Source: Paenibacillus hemerocallicola
GTDB taxonomy: Bacteria; Bacillota; Bacilli; Paenibacillales; NBRC-103111
Assembly (NCBI RefSeq): GCF_006265175.1
Contig: NZ_VDCQ01000019.1
Coordinates: forward strand, 62,001-126,000
DNA: 64,000 nt
Direction: 5' to 3'
Shown: piece by piece, positions 35,711 to 43,736 of the stretch
Numbering within the stretch: position 1 is the first letter of the stretch
Layout of the letters: each line of letters opens with the position of its first letter
Notes under the pieces: model-generated
Seen by the model: only the letters and a program-made list of their open reading frames with translations
What the model was told of the DNA's origin: nothing
Database searches by the model: none
Translations under genes and position numbers: made by a program

Positions 35711-35749
35711 GCACCGCGCCTAATTCGAGACGGTAGGCTGATTGTAGCC
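35711..35749 (+). repeat. Right copy of the 39-bp direct repeat
   Basis: Thirteen bases after the beta-helix stop codon. It is identical to the ABC exporter 3' end at 30042-30080 except for three transitions (C to T, G to A, C to T), as expected of a non-coding copy that has drifted. Confidence 0.9.
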
Positions 35750-35883
35750 AGCCGGCTGCGTTACAGCGTCCAAGCGCAGCCCTGGCCCGAGCATGGAATT
35801 GCACATAATTTCCTTTGGAGTGGGAACAGTAATACGGGCTTAAGAGCACCCGAACCCCGACTCGAAAAGGAGATGAAAGCAAC

Positions 35884-36453
35884 ATGCCATACGGCGCTCA
35901 CGAAACGATGGAAGTACACGAGCTGTTGAACGAGAAAATGAATATGATCAATCATTTTTCGTTTTACGTCCAGCAGGCGCAGCTGCCGGAGCTTCGCGAC
36001 ATGATCGCGCGCCATCTGCAGGCGGCGGTGCAATCTTACGATCAATTGGTTGCTTACACGCACGATTACAGCGCCGGCGCGAACCGCCAGACGCCTTACG
36101 GCATGCCGCAGGTTCAGCCGCAGCAGGTGCAATACGGGCTTCATCAGCCGGGACCGTACGCGCCGATGCAAGGACAGTTCGACGACCGGCAGATCGCCTG
36201 CTCGTTGCTGTCGTGCCATAAAAATTCGGCGAAAAATCATATGGCCGGCTCGCTCGAATGCGCCGATCCGAACGTGCGGCAAATGCTTGTAGGCAGCGCC
36301 GTGGACTGCTCGAACCAAGCTTACGAAGTATTTCTGTTCCTGAACCGGATGGGCGTCTATCAGGTGCCGACGATGCAGGATCATACGGCCAAGACGTTTC
36401 TGCACAGCTACCAGCCGATGCAGCAGGGCGTCCCGATGAATAACGGGCACTGA
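35884..36453 (+). CDS. Spore coat protein, CotF-like
   Basis: 189 residues. 'EVHELLNEKMNMINHFSFYV' and 'MIARHLQAAVQSYDQLVAY' are the CotF-type four-helix, ferritin-like repeat; after a Pro/Gln/Tyr-rich linker (~65-95) a second helical pair follows ('DRQIACSLLSCHKNSAKNHM', 'DPNVRQMLVGSAVDCSNQAY'). Proteins of this family are found in the spore coat and support the view that the organism sporulates. RBS AAAAGGAGATG. A single gene closed by a strong terminator. Before module 1 was inserted it would have followed the ABC exporter. Confidence 0.9.
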   Translation: MPYGAHETMEVHELLNEKMNMINHFSFYVQQAQLPELRDMIARHLQAAVQSYDQLVAYTHDYSAGANRQTPYGMPQVQPQQVQYGLHQPGPYAPMQGQFDDRQIACSLLSCHKNSAKNHMAGSLECADPNVRQMLVGSAVDCSNQAYEVFLFLNRMGVYQVPTMQDHTAKTFLHSYQPMQQGVPMNNGH

Positions 36454-36496
36454 TTCGCATGGATGGCGTCCCGTTCGGACGCAGGGATAAGGAAGA

Positions 36497-36535
36497 CGAA
36501 GGATGCCGATTCGTACCGGCATCCTTCGTTTTTTT
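36497..36535 (+). terminator. Rho-independent terminator of the spore coat gene
   Basis: CGAAGGATGCCG pairs perfectly with CGGCATCCTTCG (12 pairs, 8-base loop), followed by T7. Confidence 0.95.
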
Positions 36536-36626
36536 GCACAGGATACAATTTACAAGTTTCGGGGGCCCCGCAAAGCAGCGGGATAAGCGCTTACATGTTT
36601 TTGAGAGGACCGAGGGGGGCCCCCCT

Positions 36627-36880
36627 GCCGCTTGAAAGGCTTCCTTTCAAGAGCGCGCGGAACAAGTACATCCGTTATTTTTTGTGAAGGGAACGAAAAG
36701 TTCCTTTATTACCTGTGAAAGACGGGGAAACAGCACAAACGGAACGATGAGTTCCTTTATTGGAGCAAAACGGCCCACAAACGACCTTCGATCTGCCGAT
36801 AAAGGAACTGATCGTTCCTCTACGCCCCACTTTAGCAGCTCTTCGAAGGAATAGCGGAGCTTTTTGTTCCGCTTTGCTTG
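36627..36880. repeat. Dispersed ~250-bp palindromic repeat element, copy B
   Basis: Second full copy of the element at 2602-2852, same orientation, in the gap 36454-37193. It keeps the GAAAGGCTTCCTTT start, the series of GGAAC...GTTCC palindromes (about 36690, 36741, 36803), 'GGGGAAACAGC' and the terminal AGCGGAGC...GTTCCGCTTTGC hairpin. Immediately before it lies a GGGGGGC-CCCCCC run (36613-36626). The remaining gap holds only the terminator at 37051. Confidence 0.85.
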
Positions 36881-37050
36881 ACCTATTGGAACCTTTAAGT
36901 TTATCATCCGCTAAAGTGAAATCGTATTCTCTTGCTGGAACGAAAGCCGGCAACTTGAAAGCATGGGCGATCTCACGGTTATCCCAGAACTTAAACCCGA
37001 GAAAAGGGGAAAAAATCTCCAACGTACTATAGGTTGATTTTGCACAGAAA

Positions 37051-37083
37051 AGGACCGTCAGGGTGTAGTACCCGGACGGTCCT
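37051..37083 (-). terminator. Terminator downstream of the module 2 AraC gene
   Basis: AGGACCGTC pairs with GACGGTCCT around a 15-base loop. Read on the minus strand it is followed by TTTTCTG; on the plus strand a T-rich tract also follows, so it may act in both directions. Confidence 0.7.
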
Positions 37084-37193
37084 CTTCTTATTTTCTTTTT
37101 GCCAAACAATCGCAAGTTGGTGGGAATAAGCAAATTTGGTTCGCAATAAGTGATAATCGGTTCGTTAATCGGCCGTCCCGCACACCTTCTCCA

Positions 37194-38057
37194 TCAATTA
37201 TAGGCCGTATAGGACAGCTCCCGCACCAGCTTGCGGTATTGGTCCGGCGTCATCCCGACCTGTTTCTTGAACACCCGGCTGAAGTGGGACAAATGCTTGA
37301 AGCCGACCATATAGCCGACATCGGTCACCGAATTGCGGTCGCTTTGGTAGAACAAAATTTTGGCCTGATTGACCCGTCTTCTGTACAAATAATCGAACAC
37401 GGTCAGCCCGGTTACTTCCCGGAATACTTTCATTAAATGAAACCGGTTCATGTGAAGATCGGCCGCCATGCGCTCCAGCTCGATATCCTCCATGTACCCT
37501 TCCTCGATGTAAGCGATCATGTTCTGCACGTAGCGCTCCCGGTCCGTCGCCGTGCTCCGGTTCGACTCCATATCTTCCCGGCATTGCTCGCATATAAGCA
37601 GCAGCAGATCGTAAAACGCCGAGAGCAGCCGGTAATGATGCACGACGTCGTTCGAATAGTAGAAACGGTTGATCCTCTGTAAAATATCTTCGCATTCCGC
37701 CTTCGCTGCCGGACTTAAACGGATATGATGGTTTCTTAATTGCTCGAACGGCTTCAGCGGACTGCACGCCAGCAATTCCGGACCGAACAATTGGACGAGA
37801 TGCGGATCGAACGAAAACGTGGTTCGGACGTATTCCGTCGAGCGGTCGATCTTCGGACAATGCCTGGTCATTCCGTTCATAATGATCAGGTCGCCCGACT
37901 GGAGCGGAATGATCCGGTCTCCGAGCAAATAGTCGCAGCGGCCTCCGTGGAAATAATACACCTCGTACTGCGGATGCGAATGAAATGACAACGTAGGGGG
38001 CAGCTTGTTCCACTTGTAATAATAAGCCGCAAAAATGCGAAAAGGGTGCGATTTCAA
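37194..38057 (-). CDS. AraC-family transcriptional regulator of beta-helix module 2
   Basis: 287 residues from a TTG at 38057. GGGAGG stands 7 bases before this TTG, whereas the more upstream in-frame TTG (38075) overlaps that ribosome site and is unlikely. Cupin domain with His-rich entry 'LSFHSHPQYEVYYFHGGRCD' and 'LQSGDLIIMNGMTRHC'; then the two helix-turn-helix units 'IELERMAADLHMNRFHLMKV' and 'SVTDVGYMVGFKHLSHFSRV', ending 'GMTPDQYRKL'. Divergent from the beta-helix and binding protein genes, so it probably controls them. It is not closely similar to the module 1 AraC protein. Confidence 0.92.
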   Translation of the reverse strand: MKSHPFRIFAAYYYKWNKLPPTLSFHSHPQYEVYYFHGGRCDYLLGDRIIPLQSGDLIIMNGMTRHCPKIDRSTEYVRTTFSFDPHLVQLFGPELLACSPLKPFEQLRNHHIRLSPAAKAECEDILQRINRFYYSNDVVHHYRLLSAFYDLLLLICEQCREDMESNRSTATDRERYVQNMIAYIEEGYMEDIELERMAADLHMNRFHLMKVFREVTGLTVFDYLYRRRVNQAKILFYQSDRNSVTDVGYMVGFKHLSHFSRVFKKQVGMTPDQYRKLVRELSYTAYN

Positions 38058-38299
38058 CGCATGACCTCCCTTCAATCCCCGTAACGCAAAGTTGTACTTC
38101 CTATTATACCACAGGCAAACTGAAACCGTTTACTCGACCCGCGAAGGAAACGAAAAGCAAAAAACCACTTACAGTTAAAAGAAGGGCATACCCTCCCATT
38201 TGCGGTCAATCCCATTTTCCGGGCACTGTGATATATTTGTTTTGAAATCGCTTCCGCAGTAAGAATCGGCAAGTTCAAAGCGATAACGAGGTGATGGGA

Positions 38300-40057
38300 A
38301 TGGATAAAGAGGATCGTCCCGGTACAGCCCCGGTCAGCCGAAGAAAGCTGCTCGCGTCCATCGGAGCGCTAGGGGTCATGACGGCCGTCGGAGCGGGCGG
38401 ATGGAAGGCATCGGCAGGAACGGTGTCGGAGAGCGTATACTCGGGGCCGGGCTGCGTACCCGATACGGCTACGGCTTGCTGCCCCTTTATCGATATAACG
38501 GCCGCTCCCTACAATGCGCAGCCCGGAGGAGCGGTCGATAATTCGGCCGCGTTTCAACAAGCGCTGATCGATGCGGGAGAAGGAGGATGCATTTACGTTC
38601 CGGCGGGGGACTATTTGATCCAAACCGGGTTTACGGTTTCTTCGAGTCATGTAACTTTGACGGGAACCGGACGATTGATTGCAGGTGGCGCCATTTATGT
38701 GAACGCAGATGCTTTTACGTGCAGCGGACTGCGATTCAAGGCGTTGAATACGACAAGCCAATTAAGGGCGATCCGGGCCGAGACGGGGAACGTCAATCGC
38801 CCAATCAGCCGGATTACGATCGAGAAATGCGAATTCGAAGATTTTTTCTACGCCACGGACTTTCGCGGCACCGGAACGTATCCGGTATCCGACATTGCCG
38901 TCTATAACTGCAAATCGACCGCGCCTGCCGGCAAAAACGCCGGACATTTCCAGAACGTCAATACGATGAACACGTATTACGCCGGAAACAGCTGCTATAA
39001 CGGGCAAAATGCGACGAGCTACAACTTTTTCGGCGGCAACGGAAAAATTAAATTGATCGGCAATTACGATTTCAACAATTCTTACGGCTCTTGCGAAATC
39101 GAGAATTGCCCCGGCGCGGAAGTCATGATCTCGTCCAACAACTTCGACAAGCAGCTGTGGATCGACGATAGCTCGACGGTCGTAATCGACGGCAATATCG
39201 TCAAGGAACGCATATTCGTGACGGTTCAGGACAACGACTGCGATCGTCTGGTCATCTCCAACAACATTACCGGCCGCATCTACGTTTCGGACTTCGGCAC
39301 CTACCGGGCGGGGAAGGTGAAAAATGCGGATATTTGCCACAATCAGATTATAGGGCCGGGGAGCTGGGGGATTTTCGTCAGCGGCAAATATACGGAAAGA
39401 TGCCGGATCAAGGACAACTATATCGCCTCATCCGTCTTCGCCCAAGGCTCGATAGGAGTAGGACGGGCCGCCGGATTGGACATGGAGATCGTAGACAACC
39501 GGATCAACGGGCCGGTCGTTTTCAGCAGCACGGGGGGCAGCATCCGGTTGTACGGAAATCTCGACTATACGCTGTCCGGCAATCATGAAACCTCCGCCAT
39601 GGAAAAGCTGTTTCGGTCTTCGGGCGCGACGCTTGACGTGGCCGACGTCGGGTTTGTCCGCTCGAAGCAAATCGCCGTTCCCGCCTCGGGAACGAACTCC
39701 GCTCTATTCGTGTTGGCACCGACTTCGGCCGAGACGGGTCGGCTCGTGAAGGTTACGTTTTCCTCGCGCCAGCAAGGGGTGTCGGGCGCGTTCGACGCTT
39801 GCGAGCAAAAGGTGCTCATAGCGGGCTCCGCGGGCGGGGCGACGGTAGCGTCCGGTCCGCTTCAGAAAGTGTTGGCCAACGCCGCGACCGATTTTACGAC
39901 CGGCTTTTCCTTGGACGGCGGTGGTACGGGGCTGACGATTCAAATAGCGAACCCGAACCCGGAGGCGATTTCGGTCCGCATCCATTTGGAGCAGTATGAA
40001 GCGGTACATGATGATCATTTTGACAAAACTTATTCAAAAAGGGGAGTTCAACCATGA
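38300..40057 (+). CDS. Tat-signal parallel beta-helix protein (module 2)
   Basis: 585 residues from the ATG at 38300 (GAGGTG upstream; the GTG at 38291 lies inside that ribosome site). Twin-arginine signal 'SRRKLLASIGALGVMTAVGA' (Arg14-Arg15). 'DITAAPYNAQPGGAVDNSAA', then 'GEGGCIYVPAGDYLIQTGF', is a pectate-lyase-3/glycoside-hydrolase-28-like entry, followed by many short beta-helix turns ('RITIEKCEFEDFFYATDFRG', 'DRLVISNNITGRIYVSDFG'). The C-terminal ~110 residues form another beta domain. Its stop overlaps the start of the binding protein gene (ATGA), so the two are translationally coupled, strong evidence that they act together. Confidence 0.85.
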   Translation: MDKEDRPGTAPVSRRKLLASIGALGVMTAVGAGGWKASAGTVSESVYSGPGCVPDTATACCPFIDITAAPYNAQPGGAVDNSAAFQQALIDAGEGGCIYVPAGDYLIQTGFTVSSSHVTLTGTGRLIAGGAIYVNADAFTCSGLRFKALNTTSQLRAIRAETGNVNRPISRITIEKCEFEDFFYATDFRGTGTYPVSDIAVYNCKSTAPAGKNAGHFQNVNTMNTYYAGNSCYNGQNATSYNFFGGNGKIKLIGNYDFNNSYGSCEIENCPGAEVMISSNNFDKQLWIDDSSTVVIDGNIVKERIFVTVQDNDCDRLVISNNITGRIYVSDFGTYRAGKVKNADICHNQIIGPGSWGIFVSGKYTERCRIKDNYIASSVFAQGSIGVGRAAGLDMEIVDNRINGPVVFSSTGGSIRLYGNLDYTLSGNHETSAMEKLFRSSGATLDVADVGFVRSKQIAVPASGTNSALFVLAPTSAETGRLVKVTFSSRQQGVSGAFDACEQKVLIAGSAGGATVASGPLQKVLANAATDFTTGFSLDGGGTGLTIQIANPNPEAISVRIHLEQYEAVHDDHFDKTYSKRGVQP

Positions 40058-41382
40058 TGAGAAAGAAAACCGTATCGATGCTTCTCGCCACCGTTTTATG
40101 TGCAGTCCCGCTCGCCGCTTGCGGGGGCGGGTCGGACAATCCGGGTAAGCAAGGGGAAAGCGCGGCGAAGGAGGAGGCTCCCAAGCTGGAGCCTGCCGAG
40201 CTCGTCTTTTACGACGGGAGCGGGGATTGGCCGGCCGAACGTTTCGACAGGGAAATCGGCGGGCCGCTCAAGCAGAAGTTTCCGCACATTACGCCGAAAT
40301 TCGTACCGTATACGAACGGGAGCAAAGTGCAGGATATGATCACTGCCGGTGAGCCGCCGGATATCGTCTTCGCCTCGACCGGACTCGTATACAGTCGGCT
40401 TATGCAATACGAGCTGCAGTACGATATTACGCCGCTGATCCAGAAGTACAAATACGATATGGGCAAGCAGGAGCCCGTCGTGACGGAGCAGATGAAGCAG
40501 CTGGCGAACGGCGGCATATACGGCCTTCCCGCCTTCATGTCGCCGGCTACGCTGTATTACAATAAGGACATTTTCGACAAGTTCGGCGTCGCGTATCCGA
40601 AGGACGGAAACACGTGGGACGAATTATACGAAATGTCCAAGAAGCTGACCCGGAAAGACGGCGGAATCACTTACCGCGGACTGTTCGTATCGGCGCAGCA
40701 TTTGATCCGCCTCAACCAGTTCTCATTGAAGACGCTCGATACGGCAACGAACAAAGCGACATTTGCGGATGACTCGTGGAAAAAGTTTTATGACAACGCG
40801 GCCCGCTTCTTCACCGTTCCGGACTTCGAGCTGACGACGGCGTTGACCAGCGTCGCCAATCAGAGAAGCGCCTTTATCAAAGACCGTACGGTAGCGATGT
40901 GGCTTCCGGTGAGCACCCAGCATACGGCGGAGGAGCTGGCGGGCATGAACTGGGACGTCGCTTCGTTCCCGGTGTTCGCGGATAAGCCGGGAGTAGGACC
41001 GCAGCCGTATCCGAACGTATTCTGGCTGACCCGTACTAGCAAGTACAAGGATCAGGCGTTCCAGGCGATGGCGTACTTGGCGTCGGAGGAGTTCCAGCTG
41101 GCCGGCGTGAAGAGGGGCGAATTCCTGTCCGCGTTGAAGAGCGATACGCTGCGGAAAGCGTTCGGACAAGACGCGGCCATGTACAAAGGCAAAAACATCA
41201 AGGCGATGCTGCCGGAGAAGTTTGCTTCGGCTACGCCGATAGGCAAATATAACAGCATTGCCGAAACAAACCTGCTGACGAGCTTCAACAACGTCATTCT
41301 GGGCAAAAAGGATACGAATACGGCGCTCCGGGAAGCGGAGGAAGCGGCGAACAAGAAAATCCAGGAAGAGCTTAGCAAATAA
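40054..41382 (+). CDS. Sugar-type ABC substrate-binding lipoprotein, orphan (module 2)
   Basis: 442 residues. Lipoprotein signal, Cys23 in 'PLAACGGG'. Solute-binding family 1: 'GEPPDIVFASTGLVYSRLMQ', 'TLYYNKDIFDKFGVAYPKDG', 'RTSKYKDQAFQAMAYLASEE'. Paralogue of the module 1 protein over its whole length. GGGGAG lies 7 bases before the ATG; start overlaps the preceding gene. As in module 1 no transport permease follows: the next genes are a riboswitch-controlled folate operon. Possible roles are ligand delivery to an unlinked permease, or presenting ligands at the cell surface together with the exported beta-helix protein. Confidence 0.92.
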   Translation: MMRKKTVSMLLATVLCAVPLAACGGGSDNPGKQGESAAKEEAPKLEPAELVFYDGSGDWPAERFDREIGGPLKQKFPHITPKFVPYTNGSKVQDMITAGEPPDIVFASTGLVYSRLMQYELQYDITPLIQKYKYDMGKQEPVVTEQMKQLANGGIYGLPAFMSPATLYYNKDIFDKFGVAYPKDGNTWDELYEMSKKLTRKDGGITYRGLFVSAQHLIRLNQFSLKTLDTATNKATFADDSWKKFYDNAARFFTVPDFELTTALTSVANQRSAFIKDRTVAMWLPVSTQHTAEELAGMNWDVASFPVFADKPGVGPQPYPNVFWLTRTSKYKDQAFQAMAYLASEEFQLAGVKRGEFLSALKSDTLRKAFGQDAAMYKGKNIKAMLPEKFASATPIGKYNSIAETNLLTSFNNVILGKKDTNTALREAEEAANKKIQEELSK

Positions 41383-41434
41383 GGCCGGGGCTTCTCTTTT
41401 GCAACCGAATTTGGTAAGATGGAAGAAGATTGAA

Positions 41435-41509
41435 GTCCGCGCGTAACTGGCGAATCGGTGGTGTACCACGAGGGAGCGCGCGGAACGGACATAACCGCTC
41501 GCCTGGGTA
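41435..41509 (+). promoter_or_regulatory. ZTP (pfl) riboswitch aptamer upstream of folD
   Basis: All conserved parts of the pfl/ZTP motif are present. P1 is formed by CCGCGCG (41437-41443) and CGCGCGG (41477-41483); the conserved 'TAACTGGCGAA' follows P1's 5' strand; P2 is GTGG-tgta-CCAC with 'GAGGGAGC' after it; the 3' domain ends in 'CGCCTGGGTA' (consensus CGCCUGGGCA), whose CGCC pairs with GGCG to form the pseudoknot. ZTP riboswitches sense ZTP/ZMP, a sign of 10-formyl-tetrahydrofolate shortage, and switch on folate one-carbon genes, exactly the genes that follow here. Confidence 0.92.
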
Positions 41510-41514
41510 AAGTG

Positions 41515-41562
41515 TCCGGAGCTGCCGCGCCTCGCGCGGACGCTTCGGATGCTTTTTCTTTT
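41515..41562 (+). terminator. Expression-platform terminator of the ZTP riboswitch
   Basis: TCCGGAGC (41515-41522) pairs with GCTTCGGA (41542-41549; one G-T) around an inner CCGCG-cct-CGCGG hairpin, followed by TGCTTTTTCTTTT. It starts 6 bases after the aptamer, so ligand binding would compete with formation of this stem and allow read-through. Confidence 0.85.
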
Positions 41563-41606
41563 GTCCGGCCGGTTTGGGAAATATAAGAGACAGGTGGGTG
41601 GATGGC

Positions 41607-42476
41607 ATGGGAAAATGGCTGACTGCGAAGCATGCCGCCGAGCAAGTGCGGGCGGAGGTCGCGAAGGAAGCGGCGCATTGGAGGGCGGAAGGCATCGTGC
41701 CGAAGGTGGCCGTCCTTCTGGTCGAGGGAGACCCGGCTTCGGCGTATTACGCGGAGACGAAGCGGAAAATCGCGGGCAAGCTCGGTATCGAATTCGAGTG
41801 CAGGACGATGCCGCCGGACGCCCGGGAAGAACAGCTGCTGGACATCGTAAAAGCCTGGAGCCGGGATGCGTCGGTGCATGGGATTATGCTGGAATTGCCG
41901 CTCCCCGGCCATATATCCGCATCGGACGTCGCCGCTGCCATCGATCCGCTCAAAGACGTAGACGGCGTGACGCCGGCGAACAAGCTTGCCGTCATGACGG
42001 GCGAGCCCGGCCTGTATCCGGCTACGCCGCAATCGTGTATTCGGCTGCTGCAAGCATACGGCTATACGCTGGAAGGGAAAAACGTCACGCTTGTCGGCCG
42101 GGGCCAAACGGTCGGTCTGCCTTTGTTCCATATGCTGCAGCGCGAGCAGGCGACGGTCACGGTGTGCCACTCCCGAACGATTGATTTGAAGCGTCATGTC
42201 GAGCGTGCCGATATCGTCATTGCGGCGGTCGGACACGCCGGACTGATTACGGCGGACATGCTGCGTCCCGCATCGGTCGTCGTGGATGCCGGCATCAACG
42301 AGAGAGAGGACGGCAGCATAACCGGCGACGTCAGTCCCGAAGCGTTCGAAGCGGCGGAGGCCGTCTCTCCGGTTCCGGGAGGAGTCGGCACGCTGACGAC
42401 CGCCCTATTGTTCGAAAACGCGATGAAAGCGATTCGTCTGCAAACGCAGGCCGCGAAGAAGGAGACGATCCTATGA
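41607..42476 (+). CDS. folD: FolD-type methylenetetrahydrofolate dehydrogenase/cyclohydrolase with altered active site
   Basis: 289 residues from the ATG at 41607. Catalytic Tyr48 and Lys52 are present in 'SAYYAETKRK' and Asp119 in 'LKDVDG'. NADP-binding loop is 'LVGRGQTVGLPLF' and the C-terminus has 'SPVPGGVGTLTTALL'. However, the motif normally GILVQLPLP reads 'GIMLELPLP': Glu96 replaces the Gln that, with Lys, is needed for cyclohydrolase activity. The GxSxxVG loop and PGGVGPMT are also altered (GRGQTVG, PGGVGTLT). It may be a dehydrogenase that hands methenyl-THF to the cyclohydrolase encoded next. Riboswitch-controlled; its end overlaps the next gene by 4 bases. Confidence 0.88.
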   Translation: MGKWLTAKHAAEQVRAEVAKEAAHWRAEGIVPKVAVLLVEGDPASAYYAETKRKIAGKLGIEFECRTMPPDAREEQLLDIVKAWSRDASVHGIMLELPLPGHISASDVAAAIDPLKDVDGVTPANKLAVMTGEPGLYPATPQSCIRLLQAYGYTLEGKNVTLVGRGQTVGLPLFHMLQREQATVTVCHSRTIDLKRHVERADIVIAAVGHAGLITADMLRPASVVVDAGINEREDGSITGDVSPEAFEAAEAVSPVPGGVGTLTTALLFENAMKAIRLQTQAAKKETIL

Positions 42477-43126
42477 CGACAGCAAGAGGCGACATGTTCG
42501 ACCGGACGATCCGCTCGTTTCTGGACGAAGCGGGAGCGGCGACGCCGACTCCCGGCGGGGGAAGCGTGGCCGCGCTCGCCGGAGCGCTGGGCGCGGCGAT
42601 GGTCTCGATGACCGCGGGCTTCACGCAGGGAGCGAAATTCGCCGCTGCGGAACCGGCGATGAAGGATGCGGTAGCCCGTTTGCAAGGCTGGACCCGGGAT
42701 TGCGAAGATTTGCTGGAGGCGGACATTGTATCCTTCGACCGCTATATGGCCGCCTTGAAGCTGCCGAAGGCGACGGAGGAAGAGAAAAGCGTCCGGGGGG
42801 AGGCGCTTCACGCCGCTTCCCTGCAGGCGATCGAGGTGCCGCTCGGACTGATGCGCGTATGCCGCGACGCTTTGAAGCTGACGGCGGACATCGCGTCGTC
42901 CGCCAATCCGAACGTCGTCTCCGACCTCGGCATCGGGGCGATCTTGTTCGAGGCTTCCGCGAATTCCGCCTACTTGACCGTGGAGATCAATTTGGCCGGT
43001 TTGAAGGACGAGGAGGCGGCAAAACGCTACGACGCCCTCGCCACCGGGCTGCTGCAGGAATGCGCGGAGCGGAAGCATGCGGCCGTCGGTGCCGTGCGCG
43101 GCATCATATGGAAAGGAAGTCGGTAA
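42473..43126 (+). CDS. Cyclodeaminase/cyclohydrolase family protein (FTCD_C; FchA-like)
   Basis: 217 residues of the formimidoyltransferase-cyclodeaminase C-terminal family, all helical. 'SFLDEAGAATPTPGGGSVAA' is the folate-binding signature (TPxPGGGS), followed by 'LAGALGAAMVSMTAGFT'; 'VVSDLGIGAILFEASANSAY' is the second conserved segment. Free-standing members (FchA) act as methenyltetrahydrofolate cyclohydrolases; others deaminate formimino-THF. With a FolD and a formyltransferase on each side, cyclohydrolase is the better reading. ATGA overlap with folD shows tight coupling. Confidence 0.88.
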   Translation: MTTARGDMFDRTIRSFLDEAGAATPTPGGGSVAALAGALGAAMVSMTAGFTQGAKFAAAEPAMKDAVARLQGWTRDCEDLLEADIVSFDRYMAALKLPKATEEEKSVRGEALHAASLQAIEVPLGLMRVCRDALKLTADIASSANPNVVSDLGIGAILFEASANSAYLTVEINLAGLKDEEAAKRYDALATGLLQECAERKHAAVGAVRGIIWKGSR

Positions 43127-43128
43127 GC

Positions 43129-43728
43129 TTGTCCAAGCTGAACATCGCCTTATTCGCTTCGCACGGCGGCTCCAACGCGCAAGCCATTATCGACGCCTGC
43201 GCGGCCGGCAAGCTGGATGGCTCGGTTGCCGTCGTCATCAGCAACAATTCGCAATCGGGGGCTATGGAGAGGGCGGCAGCGGCGGATATCCCGTCCTATC
43301 ATCTCAGCTCGAAGGCATACCCGGATGAAGCGCGGCTCGATCAAGCGATATTGGAAACGCTGCTCCGCCATGAAGTCGGCTTGATCGCATTGGCCGGATA
43401 TATGAAGAAGCTGGGCCCGCGTACGCTTCGTACCTTCGCAGGCCGAATCGTCAACTTGCACCCGTCGCTCCTGCCCAAGTTCGGCGGGCACGGGATGTAC
43501 GGCCGGCGCGTGCACGAAGCCGTACTCGCCGCAGGCGAACGGGAAACGGGAGTAACCGTGCATCTGGTGGACTCGGAGTATGACGAGGGGCCGATTGTGG
43601 CGCAAAGCCGCGTGCCGGTCATGGCCGATGACACGGTAGAAACGTTGGCGGAGCGCGTATTGCGGCGCGAGCACGAGTTCTATGTGGAGACGCTGCAGCG
43701 GATCGCGGGCGGGGACATCGTGCTGTAG
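43129..43728 (+). CDS. purN: Phosphoribosylglycinamide formyltransferase (PurN-type)
   Basis: 199 residues from a TTG at 43129, which has GGAAAGGAAG 9 bases upstream; the in-frame ATG at 43108 overlaps the previous gene and would destroy this spacing. Formyltransferase fold: 'IALFASHGGSNAQAIIDACA', then the catalytic 'IVNLHPSLLPKFGG' (Asn and His) and 'VTVHLVDSEYDEGPIVAQ' (Asp). The loop 'GGHGMYGRRVHEAV' differs from the E. coli-type PurN and resembles the GKGMYG-type seen in other phyla. It uses 10-formyl-THF to make formyl-GAR, the folate step upstream of AICAR/ZMP, in line with ZTP control of the operon. Confidence 0.88.
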   Translation: MSKLNIALFASHGGSNAQAIIDACAAGKLDGSVAVVISNNSQSGAMERAAAADIPSYHLSSKAYPDEARLDQAILETLLRHEVGLIALAGYMKKLGPRTLRTFAGRIVNLHPSLLPKFGGHGMYGRRVHEAVLAAGERETGVTVHLVDSEYDEGPIVAQSRVPVMADDTVETLAERVLRREHEFYVETLQRIAGGDIVL

Positions 43729-43736
43729 CGGCGAGC

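Noticed and set aside
42700-43128. Long upstream extension of the purN frame through the cyclohydrolase gene
   Set aside because: The part before 43129 is an out-of-frame reading of the cyclohydrolase gene; the TTG at 43129 has a proper ribosome site.
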